Assembly: GCA_002794785.1 (NCBI GenBank)
Contig: NBBA01000017.1
Location: 744,001 to 808,000, forward strand
Reading direction: 5' to 3'
DNA length: 64,000 nucleotides
Origin: Coniferiporia sulphurascens
Lineage: Eukaryota; Basidiomycota; Agaricomycetes; Hymenochaetales; Hymenochaetaceae
Shown here: one piece after another, positions 1 to 10,915 of the stretch
Numbering within the stretch: position 1 is the first letter of the stretch
Layout of the letters: each line of letters starts with the position of its first letter
Translations under genes and position numbers: made by a program
The notes under the pieces: model-generated
What the model saw: the letters and a program-made list of their open reading frames with translations, nothing else
Databases searched by the model: none
Told to the model about the DNA's origin: nothing

Positions 1-1325
1 CACCCCCAACAAAGGACCCTGACCACCACCACCCAACCCTCTGCCCCGACTAGGACCCCTGGAACCACTAACATATCACCTGACGTGGCTGCACTGACTA
101 ACATTGTCAAACAGCTATCCACAGAGGTTGCCACCATCTCCCGACAAGTCTCCACACTTGTCAACCGGCCCACACCCCGTGCCCCACAGGCCCAGAAGGC
201 CCAGGCCCCCACCACCACCACCGCCCAGGACGCCACCAATGCAGCGCCAACCTCCTACGCCCAGGTGGCGACCGCCCCGGCCCCACCTACAGCCTCCAAC
301 CCCAACTCTGCCGCACCGGCCCTGGGCACTGTCTTCACGACAGTGACCCACAAAAAAAAGAAAAAGCAGCACCAGGTACCACCCCCACCCCCAATGTATG
401 CCAAGGAACCGACCCTAGTCCTACTGCCGTCCATCATGATTAAGTCCAAGGTCCAGCTCCCAGCTATGCGCCTCACCACCACAGCCCATGAGTTCTTCTC
501 CTCCCTTCCCACTGCTGACTGGGTCACAGTCCTAGCGTCCTCCTTCAACATAAAGGGGAACCTCATGACCTCATTCGCCAAGCGCCCCTCCTCCACTACC
601 CTGGCCACAGATATGATCATTGATCGGCACTCCACAGCCTTTGCAGCCCACATGCAAGAAAGGAGTCTGTCCCTGGAGGTCACTAAGATCCCAGGACGTT
701 CTCCTTCAACCCCATCCACGTCCGCCCCCGGTCAGCACTCCGCATCTCCATGGTGCCATGCAAGGACTACCTCTTCGGCCAGAACAGCCACACCATCAAC
801 ACAAAGGCCCTCATGGCCGAAGTCCGGCATAACCCGGCTCTCCACAACCTCGACTTTGTCGTCGACCCTCACTTTGCCGCCACTGATGACCACCTACCGA
901 CCCTGGACAGGTGCCCCATGGCATTCTCCTTCTCCGACCCGGACGGATCCATCCGAGCGCAGCTCCTCAAGCGCCCAAGAGTATGGATGTTCGGCGCCTC
1001 CCTCTCCCTATCAGTCCCACCCTTCCACCCCAGCCTCACCCAATGCAAGCACTGCCAAGGCCTAGGACATGGAACAAAAGGATGCCATGCCCAGCCCTGT
1101 TGTGCCGAATGTGGTGGAGGTCATCTCTCCCACAATCATCATAAGTTGTGCGCACACTGCGCCACTGAAGCTGTCGAGGGCGACCACTGCCCTAACCCCT
1201 GCTACTGCACAAACTGCAAGAGCGACCATCCTGCCACCTACCCTCAGTGCCCCAAGAAACGGCGATACCGCCAGATCAAGGCCGCCATTGAAGGACCCGA
1301 AGACAACACAATGGAGGACTCATGA
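1..1325 (+). pseudogene. L1 ORF1, gag-like Cys/His-knuckle protein (partial, frameshifted)
   Basis: This is the C-terminal two thirds of the LINE ORF1 protein, presumably an RNA-binding nucleoprotein. It starts upstream of the window in an Ala/Pro/Thr-rich region (frame 1 from the left edge, first ATG at 85). A basic HKKKKKQ stretch lies near nt 350-370. The frame is lost near nt 690, where the conserved KIP(E/G)QY segment has lost about one base, and resumes in frame 3 to the TGA at 1323-1325. The C-terminal end has several Cys/His clusters: a canonical C-x2-C-x4-H-x4-C knuckle (CKHCQGLGHGTKGC), then C-x2-C-x3-H-x4-H and C-x2-C-x3-H-x6-C variants, followed by a basic KKRRYRQ tail. The stop overlaps the ORF2 start as ATGA. 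Confidence 0.9.
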
Positions 1326-4300
1326 ATAGAGACATCTCTATTCTCTAGTGGAATGCCACCTGCTCCCTAGCTGCGGTCCATTCCCTCATTCTGATCCTAA
1401 CCACTGACCCATCCCCACCCACCATCATCTTAATCCAGGAGCCACCCTAGTACCAAATCGGTCTCCAACCCTCCCTCACCGACCCCACTGGCACGCCGGT
1501 CCTCAATGTCCCCTCCCTCCCAGGATACACGGCCATCCTCCCCCCATCCACACGGCTGAGGGTAGTCACGTATGTATCTCGTGCCATCCCTGCAACCGCT
1601 TGGTCAGTACTCAGGGCCGCCTCTTTCGGCACCGATGTCCTCACCATTGAAATCCATTCCCACTCGATGATCTGCCTCTGCAACTACTACAGTATGCATG
1701 CACCGGACCACACCACTGCCACCCCCCTATACCCCAGTGAGTCATTTCTTTTTACAATCCCACCGGCCTTGGCCTCCACTCTGCTAGTGGTGGGCGACTT
1801 CAATCATCACCACCATTCGTGGTCCAAACTCCTTGCCTCACGGCAGGAGGACTTGAGGGCACAACCCCTTGATGACTTCTTCCAGGAGCACAGCCTTGCC
1901 CCAGCTCACCTCCCGGACTCTGACTCATGGCCTGTTGACAATCGTTGGCGGTGCCCAATTGACATGATCTGGTCCCCCCCCACGATAAACCCTGACATAA
2001 TCTTAGATTTGGGTACCTCGACCACCTCCCCTTTGTCCGACCATGCAATCCTGCGGTGGTCCCTGCCTTTTCGGCCTCCAAACCCAGTCATCAAAATGTG
2101 CCGGTTACTCGTGGCTGACAGGGAAGAGTGGACCGACATCACCTTTCCATTACTCGAAACTGCCTTCCAACTCATGGTGGACAGCACCCTCGCCCTTGAT
2201 GGTAAAGCGCAGGCAGTGGTCGACTCTATGATCGCCACCCTCGCACCCTTCACCCGACTCACCAAGCCGTCCAAAACTGAGGTCCCCTGGTGGACTCCGA
2301 CATGCAAGACACTCCTCCAGGGGATCTCAACGGCCACCACCCCCCTCCAGCAGTCAGCAGCCCGCCGCACATTCAAACGCGGGGTCAGGGCGGCCAAGCG
2401 ACAGTACTATGCCGACCAAGCCAACCAAGCTGACGCCTCCAATATCTGGAGCTGGGCCAAACGTGGCCTCGGCAACCGCCCTACACCCATCCCCTTGCTC
2501 AAGAAATGTGATGGCACTTTCACCCAGACAGACAACAAGAAAGGTGAGCTTTTCCACACCACTTTCTTCACACCCCCGCCACCCCTCCAAGCGGCCGATA
2601 CCTCGCTGCCTCCCCTCCAACCAGCTGCCCCACCCATACTCCTATCGGAGCTTACGGGGGCACTGTCTGACACATCCAACTTGTCGGCTCTGGGCCCCTC
2701 AGGCATCGGCTACCGCCCCCTGAAATGGGTGGTGGACGCCTACCCCAATGAGATTCTCACCCTTTTCAATGACTGCCTGCACATGGGGCACCACCCCAAG
2801 TGCTGGCGGGCAGCAAAAGTCGTGATGCTCCGGAAGCCTAACAAGAAGGATCCCTTCTTGCCGTGCTCATACCAGCCCATCACCCTCGAGGAGACCTTAG
2901 GGAAACTCCTCAAAAAGATTATTGCTAACCGGCTCCAGTTCCTCACTAACACGAGGGACTGGCTGCCACCTAACCAATACGGGGGACGTCAAGGACATTC
3001 TGTCTATGATGCTGCCCAGCACCTCCTACAGATTGCAGAGCGAGCCCATGCCGAGGACCAGGTATGTTCGGTCCTAGTGGTTGACATACAGGGCTTCTTC
3101 AACTCAGTACACCTGCAACTCCTCCACTGACAACTGCTGGACCTCCAGTGCCCACCTGACATGGCAAACTGGTGTTCGTCCTTCATGACGGACCGGCAAG
3201 TAGCCATCGCTTTTGACGGCACCACCCTCCCAACCGCCCAGAAACCTGACCTCGGCACCCCCCAAGGGTCACCAGTCTCCCCTATCCTCTCGACTATATT
3301 CGCAGGTGTGGTCCTCCAGAAATTCCACCAAACCGGCACCACCGCCCTCGCATACATTAATGACCACCTCCTAGTGTGTGTCGGACCCAGCATGGCATCC
3401 AACTGCCAGCAACTGTCCAACACCTACCACCAACTGAATGCCCACTTTGGTGCCATCAGTCTCAACATCGAAGCCACCAAAACAGAGTGCCTTCACTTCC
3501 ACCCACCCTGACGCCATTCAGCTGCTTACACCAACTGGGACACTGCCGGGGTTTGGGTCGCCCCCACCATGCTCATCCGACCCTCTATCCCGCTTCGCTG
3601 GCTGGGAATTTGGTGGGACCTGGCCCTTACCTTCAAAGCCCATGTGGAACGCATGCGATCCAAAGGCCTCTCCACCCTCGCTGCCCTCCGCATTCTCGGC
3701 AACACAGAATGCGGCATCTCAGCCCTCCTCCTCCATCGACTGTACACCACCTGCATCCGCTCCATCCTCACATGGGGCGCCCCGGTCTGGTACCACGGCC
3801 GACGCCAAAAAACCTTAGTAAGCCATCTGCAGGCTGTGAAAAACACAGCATGTAGATGGATCCTTGGAGTCTACAAAGGTGCCTCCCCCTTCTCTACAAA
3901 TTTTCTCTGTTCCCTTCCCCCACTTTCTTATTATTTCGAATATGCTAAGACCCTCCATTCCCTGTGTCTCTGGCGCACCCCGCACTCTATAGGTAGAAAA
4001 TGATATTATAAAAGCATAACTAACCATCCCTTCTCCACTTCTCTGCAGGTCTGGGTTCCTTGGGTTCAACCGGTTCCTGCATACACTCATCCCCCATGGA
4101 CGGATCCTCTGGCATTTACGAATGGAAGAGTCTCGTTTGCCACTCCTATCACTCCGGTCAGTGAGGACACCCGCAAAGAATTTGTGGGTGCCGCACACTC
4201 CCTGAGCACCATCCCCCACCTCCAGGTTTTCACCAATGGCTCATGCATCGGCCAAAAGTCTGGATCAGCTGTCTGCGCCATGAAGGGCCTTACCCGCCTC

Positions 4301-5329
4301 AAGTCCCGCCGGCTAGCCTCCCCCACCTGTGCAACAGCAACGGATGCGGAAATCTTCTCTCTTACCTCCGCACCAAGCTGGGCTGCACACCACCTCTGGG
4401 AGCTCCTGCCAGTCGCATCTGACATCTTCTTTCTGTCAGATTTGCTGACAGCACTCCACCTGATCCACACATGGGTGCCAGTTCCAGGTGCGCATCTCCT
4501 CCACCAATGGAAGGCAGGGGTCCAGACTCTACTGGACTCACACCTGGATCTCTCCATTCATTTCGTTTGGTGCCTGGGTCACTCCGACATCCCCAGGAAT
4601 GAATGGGTGGACCACAAGGCGAAGTTTGCAACAAACCTACCCCTGTCTTCCCTCACACCCTCCACCTCAGCACTGAAAGAGGCTGCCGTCAACACACTCA
4701 TGGAGCATTGGTCCCTCTCACTCGCCCACCCCCTCGCCTCGACAGCCAACAAATACCTAGCTGTCAACAGGGTCCCCTCCTGCCATCCCCAAAAGATCAT
4801 CACGCAGTTGGTGGACCACCCTTGCCAGGAGCTATCAGCAGTCGCCCAGGTCCTCTGCCGTGCCGGTCCCTATGGGGGCTACTGGCTGAGCTTTGACTCA
4901 GTCTACCAGCACAGACATGGCCTGATCTTGCACTGCAGATGGCACAACCACCCCCCCTGGCCGGCCCAGTCGACTGCTCACGTTTTGGGTGGTTGTCGCA
5001 CATTCCGACCCTGGATTCGCAAGGTCTGGCCCCCCTGCAACCCACTTCTGACCCACCACACCGAGTGGGCCGACGAAAACCATCTCCAGGTTTTGCGCCA
5101 CTGGCTGAAGCTGATGGGGCATCTTAACCGCCTTTCTGACTGTACCTCAGCCACCATCTGCCTGGCCTTCACCGCAATGGAGCTGGAGGGACACCCGACC
5201 AATGAAGATATGGACTTGGACCTCCTCAGGGAATACATGAGTCGTATGCTTGGAACCTGTTCCCAGGACCCAGACCCAGCTCTCTTGGAGCTTTCAGGTG
5301 CACTTCCTCCCTTTTCCTCTGATCTATGA
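1322..5329 (+). pseudogene. L1 ORF2: endonuclease-reverse transcriptase-RNase H polyprotein (5 stops)
   Basis: One continuous frame of 1,335 codons can be followed from ATG 1322 to TGA 5327-5329, so the length is that of the complete protein. EN runs over residues about 1-240, with QEPP near 39, GDFN near 160 and SDH near 238. RT runs over about 460-765: VVDIQGFF (motif A), GTPQGSPVSP (B), YIND (C), WLGIWW (E). RNase H covers about 965-1100. A C-x2-H-x11-H-x4-C motif lies near 1203-1225. In-frame stops fall near nt 1350, 1450, 3130, 3511 and 4003; the first two correspond to Gln (CAG) and Trp (TGG) codons and the others look like Arg CGA/CGG codons turned into TGA. The catalytic YIDD is YIND here, and the first RNase H Asp (FTDGS) is FTNGS. 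The enzyme is therefore inactive twice over. Confidence 0.93.
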
Positions 5330-5635
5330 CCACCTTTCAGACTCCCCCCCATATGTCCCAGCCGGTGCTCTCACCCTCCCTTCCCTATTCTAAGCTACCC
5401 CTTTTGCCTGATGTCGTCCATTTGGCTTGGCTGTAGTAAAATGTACTCCTCCCTCTTTCCGCGTTTTTACTAATAGGGGCCCTTCACACCTTGGCACCCT
5501 TTGGGGAGCAGGGCCCCCGCCCAGTTTCGTGCATTGTGCGATGACGGGCACCCCTGTTGTTATGTAGTTAGGGCCCCCCCTTCAGGGGAGCAGCTTGTAA
5601 TTATGTAATACTGCAGGAATAATTTAAAAAAAAAA
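5330..5635 (+). other. LINE type-A 3' UTR with GC-clamp hairpin and A-rich tail
   Basis: This 3' UTR recurs in nearly every A-subfamily copy. It has a GGGGCCCTTCACACC-like block, a GGGGAGCAGGGCCCC block, TTATGTAGTTA, then a run of C and a run of G around a short loop (5571-5593 here), then TAATACTGCAGGAATAAT and the tail. The cleanest hairpin is in L3 at 8779-8797: an 8-bp stem of G plus seven C, with loop TTT. LINE 3' hairpins commonly serve as RT recognition sites for target-primed reverse transcription. That role is inferred here from position and conservation. Confidence 0.8.
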
Positions 5636-6752
5636 GGAGACTCTACTGGACTCGTACCCCCAGCTCACTGTTCACTTCATATGGTGCCCTGGTCACTTGG
5701 ACATCCCCGGCAATGAATGGGCTGACAAGGAAGTGAAACTAGCGACAGAGCACCCTCCATCTGACCTAAAGCCCTCCACCTCCACACTAAAAGAAGTCGC
5801 TGTCTGCACCCTCATGGACCGGTGGATGTTCTTGCTTGCCTGCCCACTTGCCTCAACCGCCAACAAATATCTGGCAGTACATGGCCTCCCTTCCCGACAA
5901 CCCAGGAAACTACTCCTGCACTCGGTCGACCATCCACGCAGTGAGCTATCTGCAGTCGCTCAGGTCCTCTGCTGTGCTGGTCCCTATGGGGGCTACTGGC
6001 TGAGCTTCGACTCAGCCTACCGGTGCAGACACAGCCTGATCTTGCACTGCAGATGGCACAACCACCCCCCCTGGCCTGCGCAGTCGACTGCCCATATCTT
6101 AGGCGGCTGTAGCACCTTCCACCCATGGATATGACATGTATGGCCACCTCGGGACCCTCTCCCAGTCCACCACTCAGAGTGGGCTGAAGAAAACCACCTC
6201 CCAGTTCTGCACCATTGGCTTAGGCTGACAGGGCACCTAAACCGCCATTCCAACCGGACCTCTGGGGCCATCTGGCTAGTGTTTGCCACAATGGACCTTG
6301 ACGGCCACCCAACCGACGAAGATATGGACCTGGACCTCCTAAGGGACTACATGCATTGTATGCTTGGACCCCGAACCCAGGACTCAGACCCAGCCCTTTT
6401 GGAGCTTTCAGGTATGCTTCCACCCTTCCCTCTGGTCTAACACCTGCCTTTAGAATTCCCATGAATACGTCCCAGCCAGTGCTCTCACCATCCCCTTTCC
6501 AATTCTAAGCTACTTAATTTGCCTGCCCTTGTCTGCTTGGTCTGTTCGTAGTGATATGTATTCCTCCTTCTCCCTCTTTCCTTACTAAATAGGGACTCTT
6601 CACACTTCAGCACCCTTCGGGGAGCAGAGCCCCCGCCCAGTTTTGTGCGATGCACAATGATGGGTGCCTCCATTGTTATGTAGTTAGGGCCCCCCCTTTG
6701 GGGGGGCAGCTTTTAATTATGTAATACTGCAGGAATAATAATAATAAAAAAA
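5636..6752 (+). mobile_element. LINE fragment L2 (subfamily A2, 5'-truncated)
   Basis: This fragment begins inside the end of RNase H (LDSYPQLTVHF) and runs to an (AAT)n tail at 6736-6752. The ORF2 remnant (5640-6440) is in one frame, with a TGA at 6132-6134 replacing an Arg codon after HPWI; it ends PPFPLV-stop. It contains HCRWHNH...HILGGC and the C-terminal DEDMDLDLL block. It may be a 5'-truncated insertion, or the 3' remainder of a copy split by L1; the 5' side of L1 is outside the window, so these cannot be separated. Confidence 0.9.
5640..6440 (+). pseudogene. L2 ORF2 C-terminal remnant
   Basis: About 267 codons of the ORF2 C-terminus: the RNase H end (GHLDIPGNEWAD with the final catalytic Asp), the linker KYLAVHGLPSRQPRK, the conserved GPYGGYWLSFDSAY block, the C-x2-H-x11-H-x4-C motif and the acidic DEDMDLDLL tail. 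A single in-frame TGA lies at 6132-6134. There is no start codon or upstream domain, so it is non-functional. Confidence 0.88.
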
Positions 6753-8837
6753 GGGATCCAAATCGACCCCAACACCCTCATCCGACCCTCCCATCCACTA
6801 TGGTGGCTTGGGATCTGGTGGGATCCAGGCCTGACCTTTAAGTCCCACATCGAGTGAATGCATTCCAAGGGACTCTCCACCCTCACCACCCTCTGCATCC
6901 TAGGCAACACTGAATGCGGAGTATCGGCCCTCCTCCTCTGGTGACTATACACCAGCTGTGTCCGCTCCGTCCTAACATGGGGCGCCCCAGTCTGGTACCA
7001 TGGCCACCGCCAAAAAACCCTGATCAACTGACTCCAGTCTGTGCAAAACATGGCCTGCCAGTGGATCTTAGGTGTCTACAAAGGTGCCTCCCCTTTCTCT
7101 ACTAATTTTCTATGCTCAGTCCCTCCCCTCTCTTTTTACCTTGAATATTTAAAAATGTCCCATTCCCTGCACCTATGGCACACCCCCCACTCTATTGGCT
7201 GCAAATGCATTCACAATGTAACTAATAGACCTTTTTCCCTTTCTCTGCAGGTCCGAGTCCCTCGGGTACAACCGGTCCCTGCATACATGCATCCCCCCTG
7301 GATGGATCCTCTGGCCTTTACAGGCAGATGGGTCACCTTCACCCTCCCCTCCCTCCCAGTCATGGGCGACACATGTGATGAGTTCATAAAGGCCGCCCTA
7401 GATCTCAGCACCACCCCCCACCTCCAGGTCTTTACCGATGGCTCCCGCATTGGAACCACCTTGGGATCCGCCATCTGCGCCATGCGTGGCCTCACCAAAC
7501 TACGGTCTTGCCGACTGGCCTCCCCCACCTGTGCCATGGCCATGGATGCAGAAATTTTCTCTCTCGCCACTGCTCCGGGCTGGGCTGCACACCGCCTCCT
7601 CACCCACCTGCCCATCACATCGGACCTGTTCTTCCTGTCCGATTTGCTGACGGCACTAAACCTCTTCCACAGCTGGGCCACTGTACTGGGCACCCATCTC
7701 CTTCACCTCTGGAAGGCAGGGGTCGAGACGCTTCTGGACTCGCACCCAGATCTCACCATCCATTTCATGTGGTGTCCGGGTCACTCGGATATTCCTGGGA
7801 ATGAATGGGCCGATGATGAAGCGAAACTAGCCACGGAGCTCCCCCCCTTGCAACTCGCACCCTCCATCTCCGCCCTAAAGGAAGTGGCCACCAAGACCCT
7901 GGTGGAACAGTGGACACTATCATTGGCCCACCCTCTCGCCTCCACCACCAACAAATACTTGGCAGTGCACGGCATCCCCTCTCGCCACCCGTGGAAGCTG
8001 CTCACCCACTCTGTGGACCACCCTCACCACCACCTTTCTGCAGTAGTGCAAGTCCTCTGCCATGCCAGTCCCTATGGGGGCTACTGGCTGAGCTTCGACT
8101 CAGCCTACTGGCGCAGACATGGCTTGATCTCCCACTGCAGGTGGCATAACCACCCACCATGGCCAGCACAGACAACTGCCCACATTCTAGGTGGGTGCAC
8201 TACATTCCAACCTTGGATTCAGTGCATTTGGCCAGCCAAAATCCCCCTCCCAGTCCACCATTCAGAATGGGCTGAGGAGAACCTTATCCTGGTTCTGTGC
8301 TGCTGGCTTAGGCTAACGGGGCACTTGAACCGCCTCTCCAACAGAACCATGGGCACCATCTGCTTGGCTTTTGCTGCAATGGAACTAGATGGCCACCCTA
8401 CCAATGAGGACATGGACTTGGACCTCCTTTGGGACTACATGCATTGTATGCTTGGACCCCACACCCAGGACTCGGACCTGGCTCTCTTGGAGCTGTCAGG
8501 TGCACTCCCACCCTTCTCCTCTGATTTGTGACTGCTGTTCGGACTCCTAATCATATGTCTCAGCTGGTGCTCTCACCACCCCTTTCTCCATTCTAAGCTA
8601 CCTCTTTTGCCTGCATTCGACTGCTAGGTATTGTCGTAGTAATATGTATTCCTCCCTCTTCTTTTTTGCCTTGTACTAATAGGGGCCCTTCACACCTTGG
8701 CACCCTTTGGGGAGCAGGGCCCCCACCCAGTTTTGTGCATTGTGCAATGATGGGCACCTCCGTTGTTATGTAGTTAGGGCCCCCCCTTTGGGGGGGCAGC
8801 TTGTAATTATGTAATACTGCAGGAATAATAATAATAA
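6753..8837 (+). mobile_element. LINE fragment L3 (subfamily A3, 5'-truncated)
   Basis: It starts in RT just before the NTLIRPS block and ends in an (AAT)n tail near 8823-8837. The 3' UTR holds the cleanest type-A hairpin of the window (8779-8797, 8-bp stem, TTT loop). Subfamily A3 is assigned from LHLWKAGVETLLDSHP and KTLVEQWTLSLA. Only the RT thumb, RNase H, C-terminus and 3' UTR are present. Confidence 0.9.
6754..8531 (+). pseudogene. L3 ORF2 fragment: RT thumb, RNase H and C-terminal motif
   Basis: The first part (6754-7040) has in-frame stops at Arg positions. From about 7041 to the TGA at 8529-8531 the frame is open for 496 codons. This part keeps the thumb (WILGVYKGASPFSTNF), a complete RNase H with FTDGS, MDAEIFSL, FFLSDLL and GHSDIPGNEWAD, and the C-x2-H-x11-H-x4-C motif. 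Without the EN and RT cores it cannot mobilise. It is one of the better preserved RNase H copies. Confidence 0.9.
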
Positions 8838-10594
8838 AACACCCTGATCTGCCCCTCCATTCCACTCCAGTGGTTGGGAATATGGTGGGACCCAGGCCTC
8901 TCCTTCAAGCCACACATCGAGCACATGCATTCCAAGGGGCTCTCCACTCTCGCCACTCTCCGCATCCTGGGCAATACCCAATGCGGCATCTCGGCCCTCC
9001 TCCTCCGCCACCTTTACACCTCCTGTGTCCACTCCATCCTGTCATGGGGAGTGCCAGTGTGGTACCATGGCCGCCACCAAAAAACCCTGGTAAACTGCCT
9101 CCAGGCCATGCAAAACACAGCTTGCCACTGGATTTTGGGTGTCTTCAAAGGCGCCTCCCCCCATTCCACTAATTTTCTTTGCTCTGTTCCCCCCTCTCTT
9201 TCTATCTCGAATATATAAAGACCACCCATTCACTGTGCCTCTGGCACACCCCTCACTCCATTGGCTGTAAATTATTTAAAAACGTAGCTAACAAACCTTT
9301 CTCCCTTTCTCTGCAGGTCCGAGCCCCCCAGGTTCAACAAGTCCCTGCATACATGCATCCCCCATGGACGGACCCCCTGACCTTCACCAAGGGCCGCATC
9401 CGCCTCACCACCCCCCCCACCCTGGTTAGTGCCAACACCTGTAAACAGTATGTGAGTGCCGCACATGAGCTAAGCTCCACCCCCCACGTCCAAGTCTTCA
9501 TGGACGGCTCCTGCATCGACAATAAGTCGGGATCAGCCATCTGTGCTATGCTCAGCTCCACCCAACTTCGGTCTTGATGACTGGAGTCCCCCACCTGCGC
9601 TACCGCCATGGATGCTGAGGAGTTTTCCCTTGCTACAGCTCCGGGCTGGGTCATGTGCCGCCTCCTGGTGCAACTGCATGTTGCATCAGACATCTTCTTC
9701 TTGTCTGATTCGCTGACTGCAATCCACCTTTTCTGCACATGGGCTGCCACTCCAGGTGCCCACCTCCTACACATCTGGAAAGCAGGTGTGGAGACCCTGC
9801 TGGACTCGTACCCCCAGATCACTGTTCACTTCATGTGGTGCCCCGGACACTTGGACATCCCTGGGAATGAATGGGCTGACACAGAAGCGAAACTGGCAAT
9901 GGAGCTCCCCCCATCCGACCTAAAGCCCTCCACCTCCACACTAAAAGAAGCCGCTGTCTGCACCCTCATGGACTGGTGGACCCTTTCACTCACCTGCCCC
10001 CTTGCCTCCACCATGGACAAATACTTGGCAGTACACGGCCTCCCCTCTCGCCGACCTTGAAAGCTGCTAATGCATTCAGTCGACCACCCACGCAGTGAGC
10101 TCTCTGCAGTCGCACAGGTCCTCTGCCATGCCGGTCCCTATGGGGGCTACTGGCTGAGTTTTGACTCAACCTACTGGTGCAGGCATGGCCTGATTTCGCA
10201 TTGCAGGTGGCACAACCACCCCCCCTGGCCTGCGCAGTCGACCACCCACATACTCGGTGGCTGTAGCACTTTCCACTCATGGATACAACACATATGGCCT
10301 CCTTGGGACCCTCTCCCAGTCCACCACTCAGAGTGGGCCGATGAAAACCGCCTCCCAGTTCTGCGCCATTGGCTCAAACTAATGGGGCATCTGAACTGCC
10401 TTTCCAACAGGACAGCAGGTGCCATCCAGCTGGCCTTTGCCACAATGGAACTCGACAACCACCCAACTGACAAAGATATGGACCTGGACCTCCTAAGGGA
10501 CTACATGCGTTGTATGCTCGGACCCCGAACCCAGGACTCGGACCTTGCCCTTTTGGAGCTTTCAGGTACACTCCCTCCTTTTCCTTCAGACTAG
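8838..10594 (+). pseudogene. L4 ORF2 fragment: RT thumb, RNase H, C-terminus (frameshifted)
   Basis: Frame 3 is used to about 9200 (GIWWDPGLSFK, thumb WILGVFKGASPHSTNF), then frame 2 to the TAG at 10592-10594. Stops lie near 9575 (Arg to TGA after LRS) and 10060. RNase H keeps FMDGS, MDAEEFSL, FFLSDSLTA and GNEWAD. The C-terminal HCRWHNH...HILGGC motif is intact. Confidence 0.88.
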
Positions 10595-10915
10595 TGCCTG
10601 CCTTTCGGATTCCTACAGAAATGTCTCAGCTGGTGCTCTTGCCCTCCCTTTCCACTTCTAAGCTTCCCACTTTAACCTGCCCTCAACTGCTTGGTTTGTT
10701 CATAGTGATATGTATTCCTCCTACTACCCTTCTTTCTTACTAAATAGGGGCTCTTCACACTTTGGCACCCATTTGGGAGCAGGGCCCCCACCCAGTTTTG
10801 TGCAATGTGCAATGATGGGCACCTCCATTGTTATGTAGTTAGGGCCCCCCCTTTGGGGGGGCAGCTTTTAATTATGTAATACTGCAGGAATAATTTAAAA
10901 AAAAAAAAAAAAAAA
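8838..10915 (+). mobile_element. LINE fragment L4 (subfamily A2, 5'-truncated)
   Basis: It starts at the NTLIRPSI segment of RT, only slightly downstream of where L3 starts, and ends in TTT followed by a run of about 19 A at 10897-10915. Subfamily A2 is assigned from LHIWKAGVETLLDSYPQ. The tail abuts a minus-strand LINE (L5) cut in mid-RNase H, so L4 or the stack containing it inserted into L5 or was joined to it. The other TSD is not in the window. Confidence 0.9.

Larger units (their letters stand above)
1..5635 (+). mobile_element. LINE copy L1 (subfamily A1), 5' end outside window
   Basis: This is a non-LTR retrotransposon on the plus strand, entering the window inside ORF1 and ending in an A-rich tail at about 5621-5635. 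It carries ORF1, ORF2 and a 3' UTR of about 300 nt. Subfamily A1 is assigned from TAQKPDLG in RT and from the RNase H segment LHQWKAGVQTLLDS. The copy is dead: ORF1 has a frameshift, ORF2 has five in-frame stops, and catalytic Asp residues of both RT and RNase H are changed to Asn. The 5' TSD lies outside the window, so the target cannot be verified. The sequence right after the tail is another LINE already inside its RNase H region. Confidence 0.95.
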
